Assembly: GCA_963766295.1 (NCBI GenBank)
Contig: CAVXYW010000002.1
Coordinates: forward strand, 868,001 to 932,000
Direction: 5' to 3'
Origin: JBBDRJ01 sp963766295
GTDB taxonomy: Bacteria > Actinomycetota > JAICYB01
Length of the DNA: 64,000 nt
Shown in pieces: positions 25,348 to 34,338 of this stretch (positions within the stretch are counted from its first letter, which is position 1; every line of letters starts with the position of its first letter). The position numbers and the translations under genes are program-made. The notes under the pieces were generated by a model. It searched no databases and had not been told where the DNA came from. It saw only the letters and a list, made by a program, of their open reading frames with translations.

Positions 25348-26832
25348 TTGAGCAAGGTCATGGCCGACCCGGTCACTACTACCAGCACCGGCTCCGTTCG
25401 AGGGTTCGTCGAAGAGGGCCAGGCGATCTTCCTCGGCATCCCCTATGCCCAGCCGCCTCTCGGCGAGAACAGGTTCAACGCTTCCGTCCCCGCCGACCCC
25501 TGGGAGGGCACACGCGATGCGCTCACGTACGGACCGACGGCACCGCAGAACGATCCCGGCATCACGATCATCCCGGAGCCGGTCGAGCGGGGAGACGACT
25601 TCCTAAATCTCAACGTGTACACCCCGGACATCGGCGACGCGAAGCTGCCGGTATTCGTGTGGATACACGGTGGCGGTTTCGTCTCCGGGTGCAACCGAAG
25701 CCCCTGGTACCGCGGCACGAACTTCGCACGCGATGGCGTCGTGGTTGTGACGATCGGTTACCGGCTTGGGATCGAAGGCTTCCTCGACATCGAAGGCGCA
25801 CCGCCGAACCGGGCCGTACTCGATTGGATCGCTGCCCTCGAGTGGGTCCAGGACAACATCGCGAACTTCGGCGGTGACCCGTCGAAGGTGACCATCGGGG
25901 GGCAGTCGGCCGGCTCGGCGGCCTGTCTGATCCTTCTCACGAACCCACGCGCGCAAGGGCTGTTCCATCGGATCACAGCGATGAGCGGGACGTCCGACAC
26001 GCGTATGCCTCGCGACAACGCGAAGCAGCTGACGACGATGATCGCCGACCACCTCGGAGTGAAGGGGAATCGCGACGAGCTGTCGCGCTTTACGCCGGAC
26101 GAGCTGATCGCCGCACACACCGAGGTCGCCGTCAATCCGTTCACGGCCAACGCGCTGACATCGGGCTTCGATCCCGGCGCGCCGGGCCTGCGACCGTTCG
26201 TGGACGGAGACGTGATCGGATCGCATCCCTTCAGGGAGATCCGCGAAGGCGTCGGCGGAAACGTCGACCTCGTCGCGGGAGCGACGGCCGAAGAAGTGAC
26301 CGGATTGTTGCGGCTTCAACGCGGCGAGATGGACGAAGCGACCGCGCGGAAGGCCCTGGCAGCGATGGGAATAGCCGACGAGAAGCTCGACGGCTATCTA
26401 GCCCACATCGATTCGAAGGATCTCGTTGAAGCCCTCGGTCAGGCAGCCACAGATCGCGCCTTCCGCACACCTCTTGCGCAACTTCTCGACGATCGTGCGC
26501 AGCATTCAGGCACCACCTTCGGCTATGAGTTCAAGTGGCGATCGCCGTCATTCGATGGTCTTGCCGGCGCCGCACATTGTCTCGACGTCCCCTTCGTGTG
26601 GGACAACCTGAACGCCGGCCGGTCGAATATGGATCTGTTGGGCGACACTCCTCCACAGAAGCTTGCCGACGAACTGCACGCGGCCTGGGCCGGATTCATC
26701 ACGAACGGAGATCCGGGCTGGCCGTCCTACGATCTTTCCAAGCGCGCGGTCAAGCGGTTCGACACACCGTCGAGCGTTGTGGACGACGCGCTCGGGTACG
26801 AGCGCGAGCTCTTCGCGAAACGCTCGGCCTGA
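25348..26832 (+). CDS. Type B carboxylesterase
   Basis: A 494-aa alpha/beta hydrolase of the carboxylesterase B family: GSVRGFVEEGQAIFLGIPYAQPPLGENRF, DFLNLNVYTPD, the oxyanion motif VWIHGGGFVSG, the nucleophile elbow TIGGQSAGSAA, and His in GAAHCLDVPFVW. TTG 25348 is preferred to ATG 25360 because GAGGAGG (25333-25339) gives an 8-nt spacer. No signal peptide, so it is cytosolic. It ends the plus-strand run and converges with the aldehyde dehydrogenase (6-bp gap). It may release acids or alcohols from sterol or other esters. Confidence 0.85.
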   Translation: MSKVMADPVTTTSTGSVRGFVEEGQAIFLGIPYAQPPLGENRFNASVPADPWEGTRDALTYGPTAPQNDPGITIIPEPVERGDDFLNLNVYTPDIGDAKLPVFVWIHGGGFVSGCNRSPWYRGTNFARDGVVVVTIGYRLGIEGFLDIEGAPPNRAVLDWIAALEWVQDNIANFGGDPSKVTIGGQSAGSAACLILLTNPRAQGLFHRITAMSGTSDTRMPRDNAKQLTTMIADHLGVKGNRDELSRFTPDELIAAHTEVAVNPFTANALTSGFDPGAPGLRPFVDGDVIGSHPFREIREGVGGNVDLVAGATAEEVTGLLRLQRGEMDEATARKALAAMGIADEKLDGYLAHIDSKDLVEALGQAATDRAFRTPLAQLLDDRAQHSGTTFGYEFKWRSPSFDGLAGAAHCLDVPFVWDNLNAGRSNMDLLGDTPPQKLADELHAAWAGFITNGDPGWPSYDLSKRAVKRFDTPSSVVDDALGYERELFAKRSA

Positions 26833-26838
26833 CGCTGT

Positions 26839-28299
26839 TTAGCTGCCGACCGTGGGAGCTCCGCCCGCGGGGAAGCTAACCGTCTTCATCTCGAGGTAGG
26901 CCTCGAGACCCTCCGGGCCGAGCTCGCGTCCCATGCCCGACGACTTGAAGCCACCGAACGGGCAGCTGAAGTCGAGCGTAAACCCGTTGATGGAGATCGT
27001 CCCAGTGCGGATCTGCTTGGCGACCTCATAGGCGCGGTCCGTGTCCTTGCTCCAAACGGTGCCGGACAACCCGTACTCGGAGTCGTTGGAGATGTTGATT
27101 GCGTCGTTCTCGTCGTCGTAGGGGATGACCACGACGACCGGGCCGAAGATCTCTTCCTGCGCGATCGTCATCTTGTTGTCGACGTTGCGGAAGAGCGTCG
27201 GCTCGATGTACCAGCCGCGGTCCATGCCCTTGCCGCCTCCGACGGTGATCTCGCCGCCTTCGTCCTTGCCTTTCTCGATGTAGCCGAGCACGCGGTCCTG
27301 CTGGCGTTTGGCCACCAGCGGTCCGACGGCGACTTGCGGGTCCTTGGGATCGCCGAGCTTCAAAGCTCTGATGCCTTCCGTAAGCGCGTCGACGACCTCG
27401 TCGTACTTGGCGCGCGATGCGAGTACGCGCGTTTGCGCGACGCAGGCTTGGCCGTTGTTCATCATCGACGCCGGCAGCAAGCCGGTGGCTAGTGCGCCGA
27501 TATCGGCGTCGTCGAGGATGATCGCCGCCGACTTGCCACCGAGTTCGAGGGTGAAGCGGCGAAGCCTGGAACCGCAGAGCTTGGCGATGTGCTTGCCGAC
27601 TGCAGTACTTCCGGTGAAGCCGACCTTGTCTATCCCGGGGTGTGTGACTAGGTACTCACCGACCTCGCGTCCGGCCGGAACGATGTTGATGACACCCTCC
27701 GGAAGACCCGCTTCCTGGATGCATTCGGCGAGCAGGTACGAGTCGACGACGGTTTCAGGTGCCGGCTTGAGCACGACGGTTGCACCGGCACAAAGTGCGG
27801 GGCCTAGCTTCAGCGCCGTCACGAAGAGCGGGACGTTCCACGGGACGATCGCCGCAGCGACCCCGACCGGCTCCTTGCGCACGACAGCGGGGCCGAACAG
27901 TCCTTGCCGCTCTTCCTCGAAGGCGTAGGTGTTCGCCAGGCCGGTATAAAAGTCGAGAACCATCGTCGAAGAGAAGACCTGGCCCATCAGCGACCACGAG
28001 CTGGGGGAGCCGTTCTGGTCGGTGATCACATCTGCGAACTCCTGACTGCGTGCCTGGATTGCCTGGCTGAGCTTGGCCATGACTTCGGCGCGCTCGGCCG
28101 GCGTCGTCCGAGGCCAGGGACCCCGGTCGAAAGCCTCCCGCGCCTTCGCCACGGCTAGGTCGATGTCGGCGTTGGTGCCCTCGGGAGTCTTGGCGATGAC
28201 TTCTTCGGTGTGAGGGGAGATGACTTCGATGAGGCCGCTGCCCGCGGGGTCCACCCATTGCCCGCCGATGAACAGCTTGTCCTTTGTGATCACGCTCAT
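26839..28299 (-). CDS. Aldehyde dehydrogenase (NAD(P)+)
   Basis: A 486-aa ALDH of normal length. It carries IVPWNVPLF, the NAD-binding KPAPETVVDSYLLAE, GFTGSTAVGKHIAK, catalytic Glu in FTLELGGKSAAI, catalytic Cys in MNNGQACVAQTR, and the C-terminal EEIFGPVVVVIPYDDE. AGGAGG lies eight bases before ATG 28299. It is the last gene of the MFS-SDR-ALDH minus-strand group, so it may be under the KstR-like operator at 30487. Oxidation of an aldehyde made from an alcohol by the neighbouring SDR is plausible. Confidence 0.9.
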   Translation of the reverse strand: MSVITKDKLFIGGQWVDPAGSGLIEVISPHTEEVIAKTPEGTNADIDLAVAKAREAFDRGPWPRTTPAERAEVMAKLSQAIQARSQEFADVITDQNGSPSSWSLMGQVFSSTMVLDFYTGLANTYAFEEERQGLFGPAVVRKEPVGVAAAIVPWNVPLFVTALKLGPALCAGATVVLKPAPETVVDSYLLAECIQEAGLPEGVINIVPAGREVGEYLVTHPGIDKVGFTGSTAVGKHIAKLCGSRLRRFTLELGGKSAAIILDDADIGALATGLLPASMMNNGQACVAQTRVLASRAKYDEVVDALTEGIRALKLGDPKDPQVAVGPLVAKRQQDRVLGYIEKGKDEGGEITVGGGKGMDRGWYIEPTLFRNVDNKMTIAQEEIFGPVVVVIPYDDENDAINISNDSEYGLSGTVWSKDTDRAYEVAKQIRTGTISINGFTLDFSCPFGGFKSSGMGRELGPEGLEAYLEMKTVSFPAGGAPTVGS

Positions 28300-28332
28300 A
28301 AGTGCCTCCTGTTTGGAATTGCCCTCATCTTG

Positions 28333-29118
28333 TCACGTCCTACGGTTGAATTGGCCTGGTACGTCGATGTACTCCCCGGCCCTCCAGCCTCCATCTACGA
28401 CCAGCTCGGTTCCGGTACAGAACCGCGAATCGTCGGATGCGAAGAATAAAGCTGCGCCGGCAACGTCGATCGGTCCGCGTGAGCGTCCAAGAGGGATGCG
28501 AGGTGCCCTTCCTTCTCGTTGCTCGAACGCGTCGTCGGGGATCTGAATGGGCGGTCCGACGAGAGATCCGTACATCTCCGGGCCTCCGGCGGCCGGGCAG
28601 ATGATGTTGCACCGGATCGCGTACTTGCCGTTCTCCAGAGCGGTGACCTTTGTCATGCCGCGCAGGGCGAACTTCGACGATGTGTAGGCAACGGTTGCGG
28701 GAACGCCCGCGACCGAATCGATAGACCCGATGTTGACGATCGAGCCGCCCGTGTTGCGCATCAGAGGCAGACAGGTGCGGATACCCAGAAAGGCGCCGAG
28801 GCAATTGACGCGCATCACCTGCTCGAAGATCTCGACAGTTGTGTTGTCGATCGAAGTCAGGTGAAGGACGGCGGCGTTATTCACGAGGACGTCGAGCTGC
28901 GGAAGCGTCCCAACGGCGGAGCTCCAGTCGGACTCGCTCGTAACGTCCAGGTGCACGTACTTCGCACCGACTTCATTCGCGGTCGCCTGACCGCGCTCGT
29001 CCATGACGTCGGTAAGAAGGACGTCGGCGCCTTCGGACGCGAACAGCTTCGCGATCTCGGCTCCCGTTCCGCGAGCCGCGCCGGTGATCAGTGCAACCCT
29101 GCCGTCGAGTCGTCCCAT
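28333..29118 (-). CDS. SDR-family oxidoreductase (hydroxysteroid dehydrogenase-like)
   Basis: A 261-aa classical SDR: cofactor motif TGAARGTG (residues ~12-19), VLVNNAAVLHL, catalytic Ser in NIGSIDSVAG, YTSSK (Y-x3-K), and a C-terminal CTGTELVVDGGW. It resembles bacterial 3-alpha(or 20-beta)-hydroxysteroid dehydrogenases, but many SDRs do. It overlaps the MFS stop (TGATG). Position behind a KstR-boxed promoter supports a steroid alcohol as substrate. Confidence 0.85.
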   Translation of the reverse strand: MGRLDGRVALITGAARGTGAEIAKLFASEGADVLLTDVMDERGQATANEVGAKYVHLDVTSESDWSSAVGTLPQLDVLVNNAAVLHLTSIDNTTVEIFEQVMRVNCLGAFLGIRTCLPLMRNTGGSIVNIGSIDSVAGVPATVAYTSSKFALRGMTKVTALENGKYAIRCNIICPAAGGPEMYGSLVGPPIQIPDDAFEQREGRAPRIPLGRSRGPIDVAGAALFFASDDSRFCTGTELVVDGGWRAGEYIDVPGQFNRRT

Positions 29119-30470
29119 CAGTTGTTGGCCAGCCTGGCCGCAAGGGCGCCGACATCTGAGATGTCCTTCTCGACGTGACGGCGACCGTTGAGCACGACGA
29201 GCGATCCGATGAGGATGAGCGGTGTCACGATCGCGAACGCGATTGCAAGGTTTCCCGTCGACTTCCCGTCGACGATGATCGGGAATCGTTCTCCGATCCA
29301 GCCGGTGAGCGGCGGCGACGCGGCCGAGATCAGTGCGCCGAGTAATCCGCTGACCGAGAACGCGATCCCGCGGACGGTGGCGGGCACGACTTCGGAGATC
29401 ATCGAGGTGAGTGCAGGGAAGGCCGCAACGACGAAGGCAACGCCGACGACGTGCGCAGGCATGCGCACCCAGATCGGTACAGGGAAGAAGCTGAAGAAGA
29501 AGATGACGGCGGCAATCGCTTGCGTTGTCCCGGCCAAGCGCATGGGTGCTCCTATATCCCGGCTCCGTGCGCGGCTGGCGGCACGTCCACCAAGGATCGT
29601 GCCCGCGACGGCGCCGACGAGGATCACCACGCCGACAACGCCGCCAGACTCCCCGACGGTAAGAGTGGTGTGGCGCTCGTAGAACTCGGCGGCCCAGAAA
29701 CCGAAGCCGGACAAAGCGCCGGCTGATATGGCGCTTCCGATCATAAGAGCGCGCAGTGATGGAACGGCCGCGACGGCCTTGATCTCGGGCCAGAGGGCCT
29801 TCCAGCCGCGTCGACTTGCAACTTCTAAGATTGCGCCGCCCTCGCTGCTGTCGATGGCGGCATCGCTTTCACCACGCTTCGGCTCACGCATCCGCCAGAC
29901 GGCCAAAGCGAGTAGCGACCCGGGAACCCCAACGAGCAAGAATGCGGCTCTCCAGCCGAGCGCATCCCCGATAACGCCCGCGATACCCAAACCGATGGCC
30001 ATGCCCAATGTGGGTGCGACGCGCTGATAGGCAAATGCTCTGGGACGAAGCGTTGCCGGGTAGTAGTCGGAGATCAGCGAAGCCGAAGCGGGGTTGTCGA
30101 TCGTCTCGCCAACACCCAATGCGCCACGGACGGCCATGAATTGCCAGTAGTTCACGACGGTTGCGTTGAGCGCTGAGATCGCACCCCAAGTAGTGAGGAC
30201 GGCGGCGATCACGCGCGTCCGTTGCATGCGATCGGCGATGTATCCGGCCGGAACGGTCACGGCGACGGAAGTGATGATGAAGATCGATCCGAGGAAACCG
30301 GCCTGTGTGTCGCTGAAGCCGAGGTCGTCCTGAACCAAAGAAAGAACCCCGGGCAGGATGCCCCTATCAACCGAATCGATGAAAGCGACGAGGGCGAGCA
30401 GGACGATCGGACCTCGTCCGTAGGCACCCCAGTCGATGCGTTGGCGTTTGCTCTTCGTCTCGCGCGTCAC
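29118..30470 (-). CDS. MFS transporter (spinster/organic-anion-like)
   Basis: An MFS permease of about 450 aa with 12 TM segments. It carries motif A in GYIADRMQRTRVIAA after TM2, GALGVGETIDNPASASLISDYYP in TM4-5, and a long central loop (EPKRGESDAAIDSSEGG). GTG 30470 is preferred as start, since ATG 30494 lies inside the KstR-like operator 30487-30500 and the residues before GTG are not family-like. It is the first gene of the MFS-SDR-ALDH unit, divergent from chsH2. Uptake or efflux of a sterol-derived acid is an inference from regulation. Confidence 0.8.
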   Translation of the reverse strand: MTRETKSKRQRIDWGAYGRGPIVLLALVAFIDSVDRGILPGVLSLVQDDLGFSDTQAGFLGSIFIITSVAVTVPAGYIADRMQRTRVIAAVLTTWGAISALNATVVNYWQFMAVRGALGVGETIDNPASASLISDYYPATLRPRAFAYQRVAPTLGMAIGLGIAGVIGDALGWRAAFLLVGVPGSLLALAVWRMREPKRGESDAAIDSSEGGAILEVASRRGWKALWPEIKAVAAVPSLRALMIGSAISAGALSGFGFWAAEFYERHTTLTVGESGGVVGVVILVGAVAGTILGGRAASRARSRDIGAPMRLAGTTQAIAAVIFFFSFFPVPIWVRMPAHVVGVAFVVAAFPALTSMISEVVPATVRGIAFSVSGLLGALISAASPPLTGWIGERFPIIVDGKSTGNLAIAFAIVTPLILIGSLVVLNGRRHVEKDISDVGALAARLANN

Positions 30471-30486
30471 GGCCCCCCGAGCGCAT

Positions 30487-30500
30487 TGGAACATGTTCTA
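30487..30500. promoter_or_regulatory. KstR-like operator (MFS side of divergent region)
   Basis: TGGAACATGTTCTA is an exact match to TnnAACnnGTTnnA, 17 bp upstream of the preferred MFS start at 30470. Confidence 0.8.
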
Positions 30501-30551
30501 GTTCGAGCTCTCAAGGCGGGCCGGGGGCGCTGTGAGCCGCGTATGCTGAAC

Positions 30552-30565
30552 TAGAACGTGTTTCA
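30552..30565. promoter_or_regulatory. KstR-like operator (chsH2 side of divergent region)
   Basis: TAGAACGTGTTTCA is an exact match to TnnAACnnGTTnnA, 32 bp upstream of the chsH2 ATG and 51 bp from the companion site at 30487-30500. Each site probably serves one of the two divergent promoters. Confidence 0.8.
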
Positions 30566-30597
30566 GTTTGTGGCGACGCACGCGCGAGGGAGCTTTG

Positions 30598-31568
30598 ATG
30601 GTGGACGTGAGGACCGACGATCAAACGTCCCTCGGCACCCAGCTCCAGGAGTTCGTCGGCAAGCCGTACGGCACAGGAAGCGCGGGACGCGACGCTGTGA
30701 ACATGCCGATGATCCGGCACCTCACCGACGCCCTGGGTGACCGAAACCCGGTCTACACGGACGAAGAATTCGCCAAGAACTCGATCCACGGCGGCATCGT
30801 GGCTCCGGCAACTTCGCTGCAGGTCTGGACGATGCCGGGACTTCTTCCCCGAAGCGCCGAGCACGACCCCGGTTCCAGCGCCCAGGGCCGGCTGATGGGG
30901 CTCCTCGACGGCGCCGGATACGTAGGAGTCGTGGCGACCAACTGCGAGCAGACCTATCACCGCTACATCCGGCCCGGCGATCTGCTCACCGTTACTTCAG
31001 AGGTCGAGAGCATCACAGGACCGAAGAAGACGGGACTGGGCGAGGGCTACTTCGTCACCACGCTGCAGATGTACCGCGACCAGAATGACGAGGTCGTCGG
31101 CGAGATGCGCTTCCGCATCCTCAAGTTCATCCCGGGAACCGTCGGCTCGGACAACGGCCAAGTGGCGAAGGCCGATGAGAAGCCGAAAGAGGCACCGCCT
31201 CCGCGCGATGCAGCGTTCTTCTGGGAGGGGATCGAGGCCCGAGAGCTTCGTGTCCAGCGGTGCACTTCTTGCGAGCAGCTGCGACATCCTCCGCGTCCGA
31301 TGTGTCCGAACTGCCGCTCGATCGAATGGGACTACATCGTTTCGACCGGTCTAGGGAAGGTCTACAGCTTCGTCGTCCATCACCGCCCCGAAGTTCCTGG
31401 ACGCGAGCATCCCTTCACCGTCGGCCTGATCGAGCTCGAAGAGGGCACGCGCATCGTCGGCAACGTCGTCGACGCTCTGCCCGCCGATGTTCGTGTGGGT
31501 ATGCCGTTCAGATCGCGTTCGTTCCCAACTCCAAGGGTCAGACACTTCCGCAGTGGAGGCCGCGGTGA
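30598..31568 (+). CDS. chsH2: ChsH2-like hydratase-DUF35 fusion, one frameshift
   Basis: About 323 aa after correcting one missing G at 31504-31506, where VRVGMP should continue as VQIAFVPNSKGQTLPQWRPR and stop at 31568. The N-terminal half is a MaoC/hydratase-like domain (DALGDRNPVYTDEEFAKNSIHGGIVAPA); the C-terminal half is DUF35 with zinc ribbon Cys pairs (RCTSCEQL...MCPNCRS) and OB fold. This is the architecture of ChsH2 (Rv3542c), which with ChsH1 hydrates the 3-carbon sterol side-chain enoyl-CoA and whose DUF35 part activates Ltp2. The corrected stop overlaps the chsH1 GTG by 4 bp (GTGA), which supports the correction. Uncorrected, the frame runs to 31794 with non-homologous sequence. 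Confidence 0.88.
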
Positions 31569-31999
31569 CATCAGTACGGACGACCACGCTTCGCTTCGAC
31601 GAGGTCGAAGTGGGACAGGAGCTGCCCGAGTTCGTCCTCGAGATAACACCAACCGTCATCGTCTCGACGGCCATCGCGACACGCGACTATCAGGACGTCC
31701 ACCACGACCGCGATCTCGCCAAACAGAAGGGCTCGAAGGACATCTTCATGAACATCCTCACGACCAACGGCTACGTGGGGCGCTACATCACTGACTGGAC
31801 GGGACCCGAGGCGATCCTCAAGCACGTAGGCATAAGGCTCGGTGCACCGAACTATCCCTACGACTCCATGCACATGACCGGAAAGGTGACGAGCAAGGAG
31901 CTCGTGGACAAAGAGGGAATCGTCACCGTCGACATCGTTGGACGCAACAGCCTGGGGGACCACGTCACGGGCGCCGTGCGACTGGCGCTCCCAACTTAG
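31565..31999 (+). CDS. chsH1: ChsH1-like MaoC-family enoyl-CoA hydratase subunit
   Basis: A 144-aa single hotdog domain: LRFDEVEVGQELPEFVLEITPTVIV, then the hydratase-2 type loop IATRDYQDVHHDRDLAKQKGSKDIFMNI with Asp and His in catalytic positions, and SLGDHVTGAVRLALP. ChsH1 pairs with ChsH2 to form the active MaoC-like heterotetramer in mycobacteria. GTG 31565 is fixed by the coupling overlap with chsH2; the ltp2 start follows directly after its stop. Confidence 0.88.
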   Translation: MTSVRTTTLRFDEVEVGQELPEFVLEITPTVIVSTAIATRDYQDVHHDRDLAKQKGSKDIFMNILTTNGYVGRYITDWTGPEAILKHVGIRLGAPNYPYDSMHMTGKVTSKELVDKEGIVTVDIVGRNSLGDHVTGAVRLALPT

Positions 32000-33157
32000 A
32001 TGACTTCTCCGTTCGCGGATATGGCCGTCATCGCCGGCATCGGCGCAACTGAGTTCTCCAAAGACTCCGGACGTTCCGAGCTGCAGCTCGCGTGCGAGGC
32101 AACGGTCGATGCATTGGGCGACGCGGGACTGCAGCCGTCCGACGTGGACGGCATGGTCACGTTCACCCAGGACTCAAACAACGAGATCGAGATCGCGCGC
32201 AGCGTCGGCATCCCCGAGCTGACGTTCTTCAGCCGCATCCATCACGGCGGGGGAGCGGCATGCGCAACCGTGCAGCAGGCGGCGATGGCGGTGGCGACGG
32301 GCGTCGCCGAGGTCGTCGTTTGCTACCGCGCCTTCAACGAGCGTTCGGGTTTCCGTTTCGGACGAACCGATCGCGTTACGCCGGGGATGGAATACGGGTG
32401 GTATGCACCGTACGGATTGGTGACACCGGCCTCGTGGGTCGCGATGCACGCGCAACGGTACATGCACGACTTCGGTGTGACGAGCGCCGACTTCGGTGTG
32501 GTGAGCGTCGCGGACCGAAAACACGCCGCAAACAATCCGAAGGCGTGGTTCTACGAAAGACCCATCACTCTCGAAGACCACCAGTCCTCGGATTGGGTGG
32601 TCGAACCGCTACATCTCCTCGACTGCTGCCAGGAGTCCGACGGCGCCGTGGCTATCGTCGTCACCACAGCTGATCGCGCCAAGGATCTCAAGCAGAAGCC
32701 CGTTTCGATCTATGCCGCGGCGCAAGGCGCATGGGCCGACCAGGAATCGATGACCAGCTACTACCGCGATGAGATCAACGGACTCCCCGAGATGGGAGTT
32801 GTCGGCCGCCAATTGTGGGAACAGTCGGGCCTTACGCCGGACGACATCCAGACCGCGATCTTCTACGACCACTTCACACCGTTCGTTCTGGTGCAGATGG
32901 AAGAGCTCGGCTTCTGTAAGAAAGGCGAAGCCAAGGACTTCATCGCCGACGGCGCCATCGAGATCGGCGGTCGGCTCCCGATCAACACGAACGGAGGACA
33001 GCTCGGCGAGGCCTACATTCACGGGATGAACGGGATCGCCGAGGGTGTTCGCCAAGTGCGTGGAACATCCGTGAATCAAGTCGATGGCGTTGAGCACGTG
33101 TTGTGTACGGCCGGGACGGGAGTCCCGACCAGTGGGTTGATACTGGGACTCAATTAA
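32000..33157 (+). CDS. ltp2: Ltp2-like retro-aldolase (thiolase fold)
   Basis: A 385-aa SCP-x-type thiolase-fold protein that closely follows what I recall of mycobacterial Ltp2 (Rv3540c). Shared blocks include GIGATEFSKDSGRSELQLA, ELTFFSRIHHGGGAACATVQ, VSVADRKHAANNPKA, FCKKGEAKDFIADGAIE and GQLGEAYIHGMNGIAEGVRQ. Ltp2 with the ChsH2 DUF35 domain cleaves the last 3-carbon side-chain unit from 17-hydroxy-3-oxo-pregnane-type CoA esters, giving propionyl-CoA and a 17-ketosteroid. Tyr residues in IFYDHFTPF and GEAYIHG correspond to positions proposed as catalytic. ATG follows the chsH1 stop without a gap. Confidence 0.9.
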   Translation: MTSPFADMAVIAGIGATEFSKDSGRSELQLACEATVDALGDAGLQPSDVDGMVTFTQDSNNEIEIARSVGIPELTFFSRIHHGGGAACATVQQAAMAVATGVAEVVVCYRAFNERSGFRFGRTDRVTPGMEYGWYAPYGLVTPASWVAMHAQRYMHDFGVTSADFGVVSVADRKHAANNPKAWFYERPITLEDHQSSDWVVEPLHLLDCCQESDGAVAIVVTTADRAKDLKQKPVSIYAAAQGAWADQESMTSYYRDEINGLPEMGVVGRQLWEQSGLTPDDIQTAIFYDHFTPFVLVQMEELGFCKKGEAKDFIADGAIEIGGRLPINTNGGQLGEAYIHGMNGIAEGVRQVRGTSVNQVDGVEHVLCTAGTGVPTSGLILGLN

Positions 33158-33167
33158 GGAGGCTGTC

Positions 33168-34331
33168 GTGCCCGAAGCCGTGATAGTCGAAGCAGTTCGC
33201 ACTCCGATCGGAAAGCGCAACGGATGGCTCTCGGGTCTGCATCCGGCGGAGATCCTCGCGGCAGTGCAGATCGAAGTCGTGAAGAGGTCCGGCATCGATG
33301 CGTCGCTCGTCGAGCAGGTCGTGGGCGGCTGCGTCACTCAAGCCGGCGAACAGGGGTCGAACATCACGCGGAACGCGTGGTTGTCTTCGGGCCTTCCGTA
33401 CGAGACCGCGTGCACCACGGTCGACTGCCAGTGCGGCTCGTCCCAGCAGGCAAACAACTTCGTCGCGAATCTCGTCACGGCGGGTGCGGTCGACGTCGGC
33501 ATCGGCTGCGGTATCGAAGCGATGAGCCGGGTGCCTCTCGGCGCGAACGTCTTCAACGGACCCGGCACTTCTCGTCCGCCGGGCGAGTTCCCCTACGACA
33601 TGCCGAGCCAGTTCGGCGCTGCCGAGCGGATCTTGCAGAAGCGAGGCTTCACGCGTCAGGACATCGACGACTTCGGTCTCGCCTCGCAGCAGAAGGCCCT
33701 GAGGGCACAGGCCGACGGCGCGTTCGAACGTGAGATCGCTCCGATCGAAGCGCCGGTCATGACCAAGGAAGGTCCCACCGGCGAGAAGGAAGTCGTTTCC
33801 CGGGACCAGGGGCCGCGCGAGACCACGAAGGAAGGGCTGGCCAACCTCAAGCCCGTTCTCGACGACGGTACGCACACAGCAGGCACTTCCTCACAGATCT
33901 CGGACGGGGCTGCGGCCGTGATGTGGATGTCGCGGGAGAAGGCCGACGAGCTCGGCCTCAAACCACGTGCGCGACTTGTCGGACAAGCGCTGGTGGGATC
34001 AGACCCGTACTACCACCTCGACGGTCCGCCGGACGCCACGGCCCGCGTTCTCGAGAAGACGGGCATGAAGATCACGGACATGGACATCTTCGAGGTGAAC
34101 GAAGCGTTCGCCTCGATCGCGATGTCCTGGCAGAAGGTCACCGGCGGCGACATGGACAAGCTCAACGTGAACGGCGGAGCGATCGCGCTCGGCCATCCGG
34201 TCGGCGCAACCGGCAGCCGTTTGATCACTACGGCACTGCACGAGCTCGAGCGCCGCGACGGGCAGTTCGCGCTCATCTCGATGTGCTGCGGCGGCGCACT
34301 GGCTACGGCCGGGATCATCGAGAGGATCTGA
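33168..34331 (+). CDS. fadA5: FadA5-like steroid 3-ketoacyl-CoA thiolase
   Basis: A 387-aa degradative thiolase with nucleophile Cys in TTVDCQCGSSQQ (~93), His in NGGAIALGHPVGATGSR and Cys in SMCCGGALATAGIIERI. The start SPIGKRNGWLSGLH-type sequence (here TPIGKRNGWLSGLHPAEIL) and VGGCVTQAGEQGSNITRNAWL are FadA5-specific in my recollection. FadA5 thiolyses C24 and C22 side-chain 3-keto-CoA intermediates of cholesterol. GTG 33168 follows a full AAGGAGG (33156-33162). In mycobacteria fadA5 lies next to the igr operon but on the other strand; here it is inserted in the same direction between ltp2 and chsE1. Confidence 0.9.
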   Translation: MPEAVIVEAVRTPIGKRNGWLSGLHPAEILAAVQIEVVKRSGIDASLVEQVVGGCVTQAGEQGSNITRNAWLSSGLPYETACTTVDCQCGSSQQANNFVANLVTAGAVDVGIGCGIEAMSRVPLGANVFNGPGTSRPPGEFPYDMPSQFGAAERILQKRGFTRQDIDDFGLASQQKALRAQADGAFEREIAPIEAPVMTKEGPTGEKEVVSRDQGPRETTKEGLANLKPVLDDGTHTAGTSSQISDGAAAVMWMSREKADELGLKPRARLVGQALVGSDPYYHLDGPPDATARVLEKTGMKITDMDIFEVNEAFASIAMSWQKVTGGDMDKLNVNGGAIALGHPVGATGSRLITTALHELERRDGQFALISMCCGGALATAGIIERI

Positions 34332-34338
34332 GGCGTAA

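Noticed and set aside
30568..31794. A 408-aa protein as a longer chsH2
   Set aside because: After residue ~310 the sequence is a shadow of chsH1; a one-base correction restores the normal C-terminus and a GTGA overlap.
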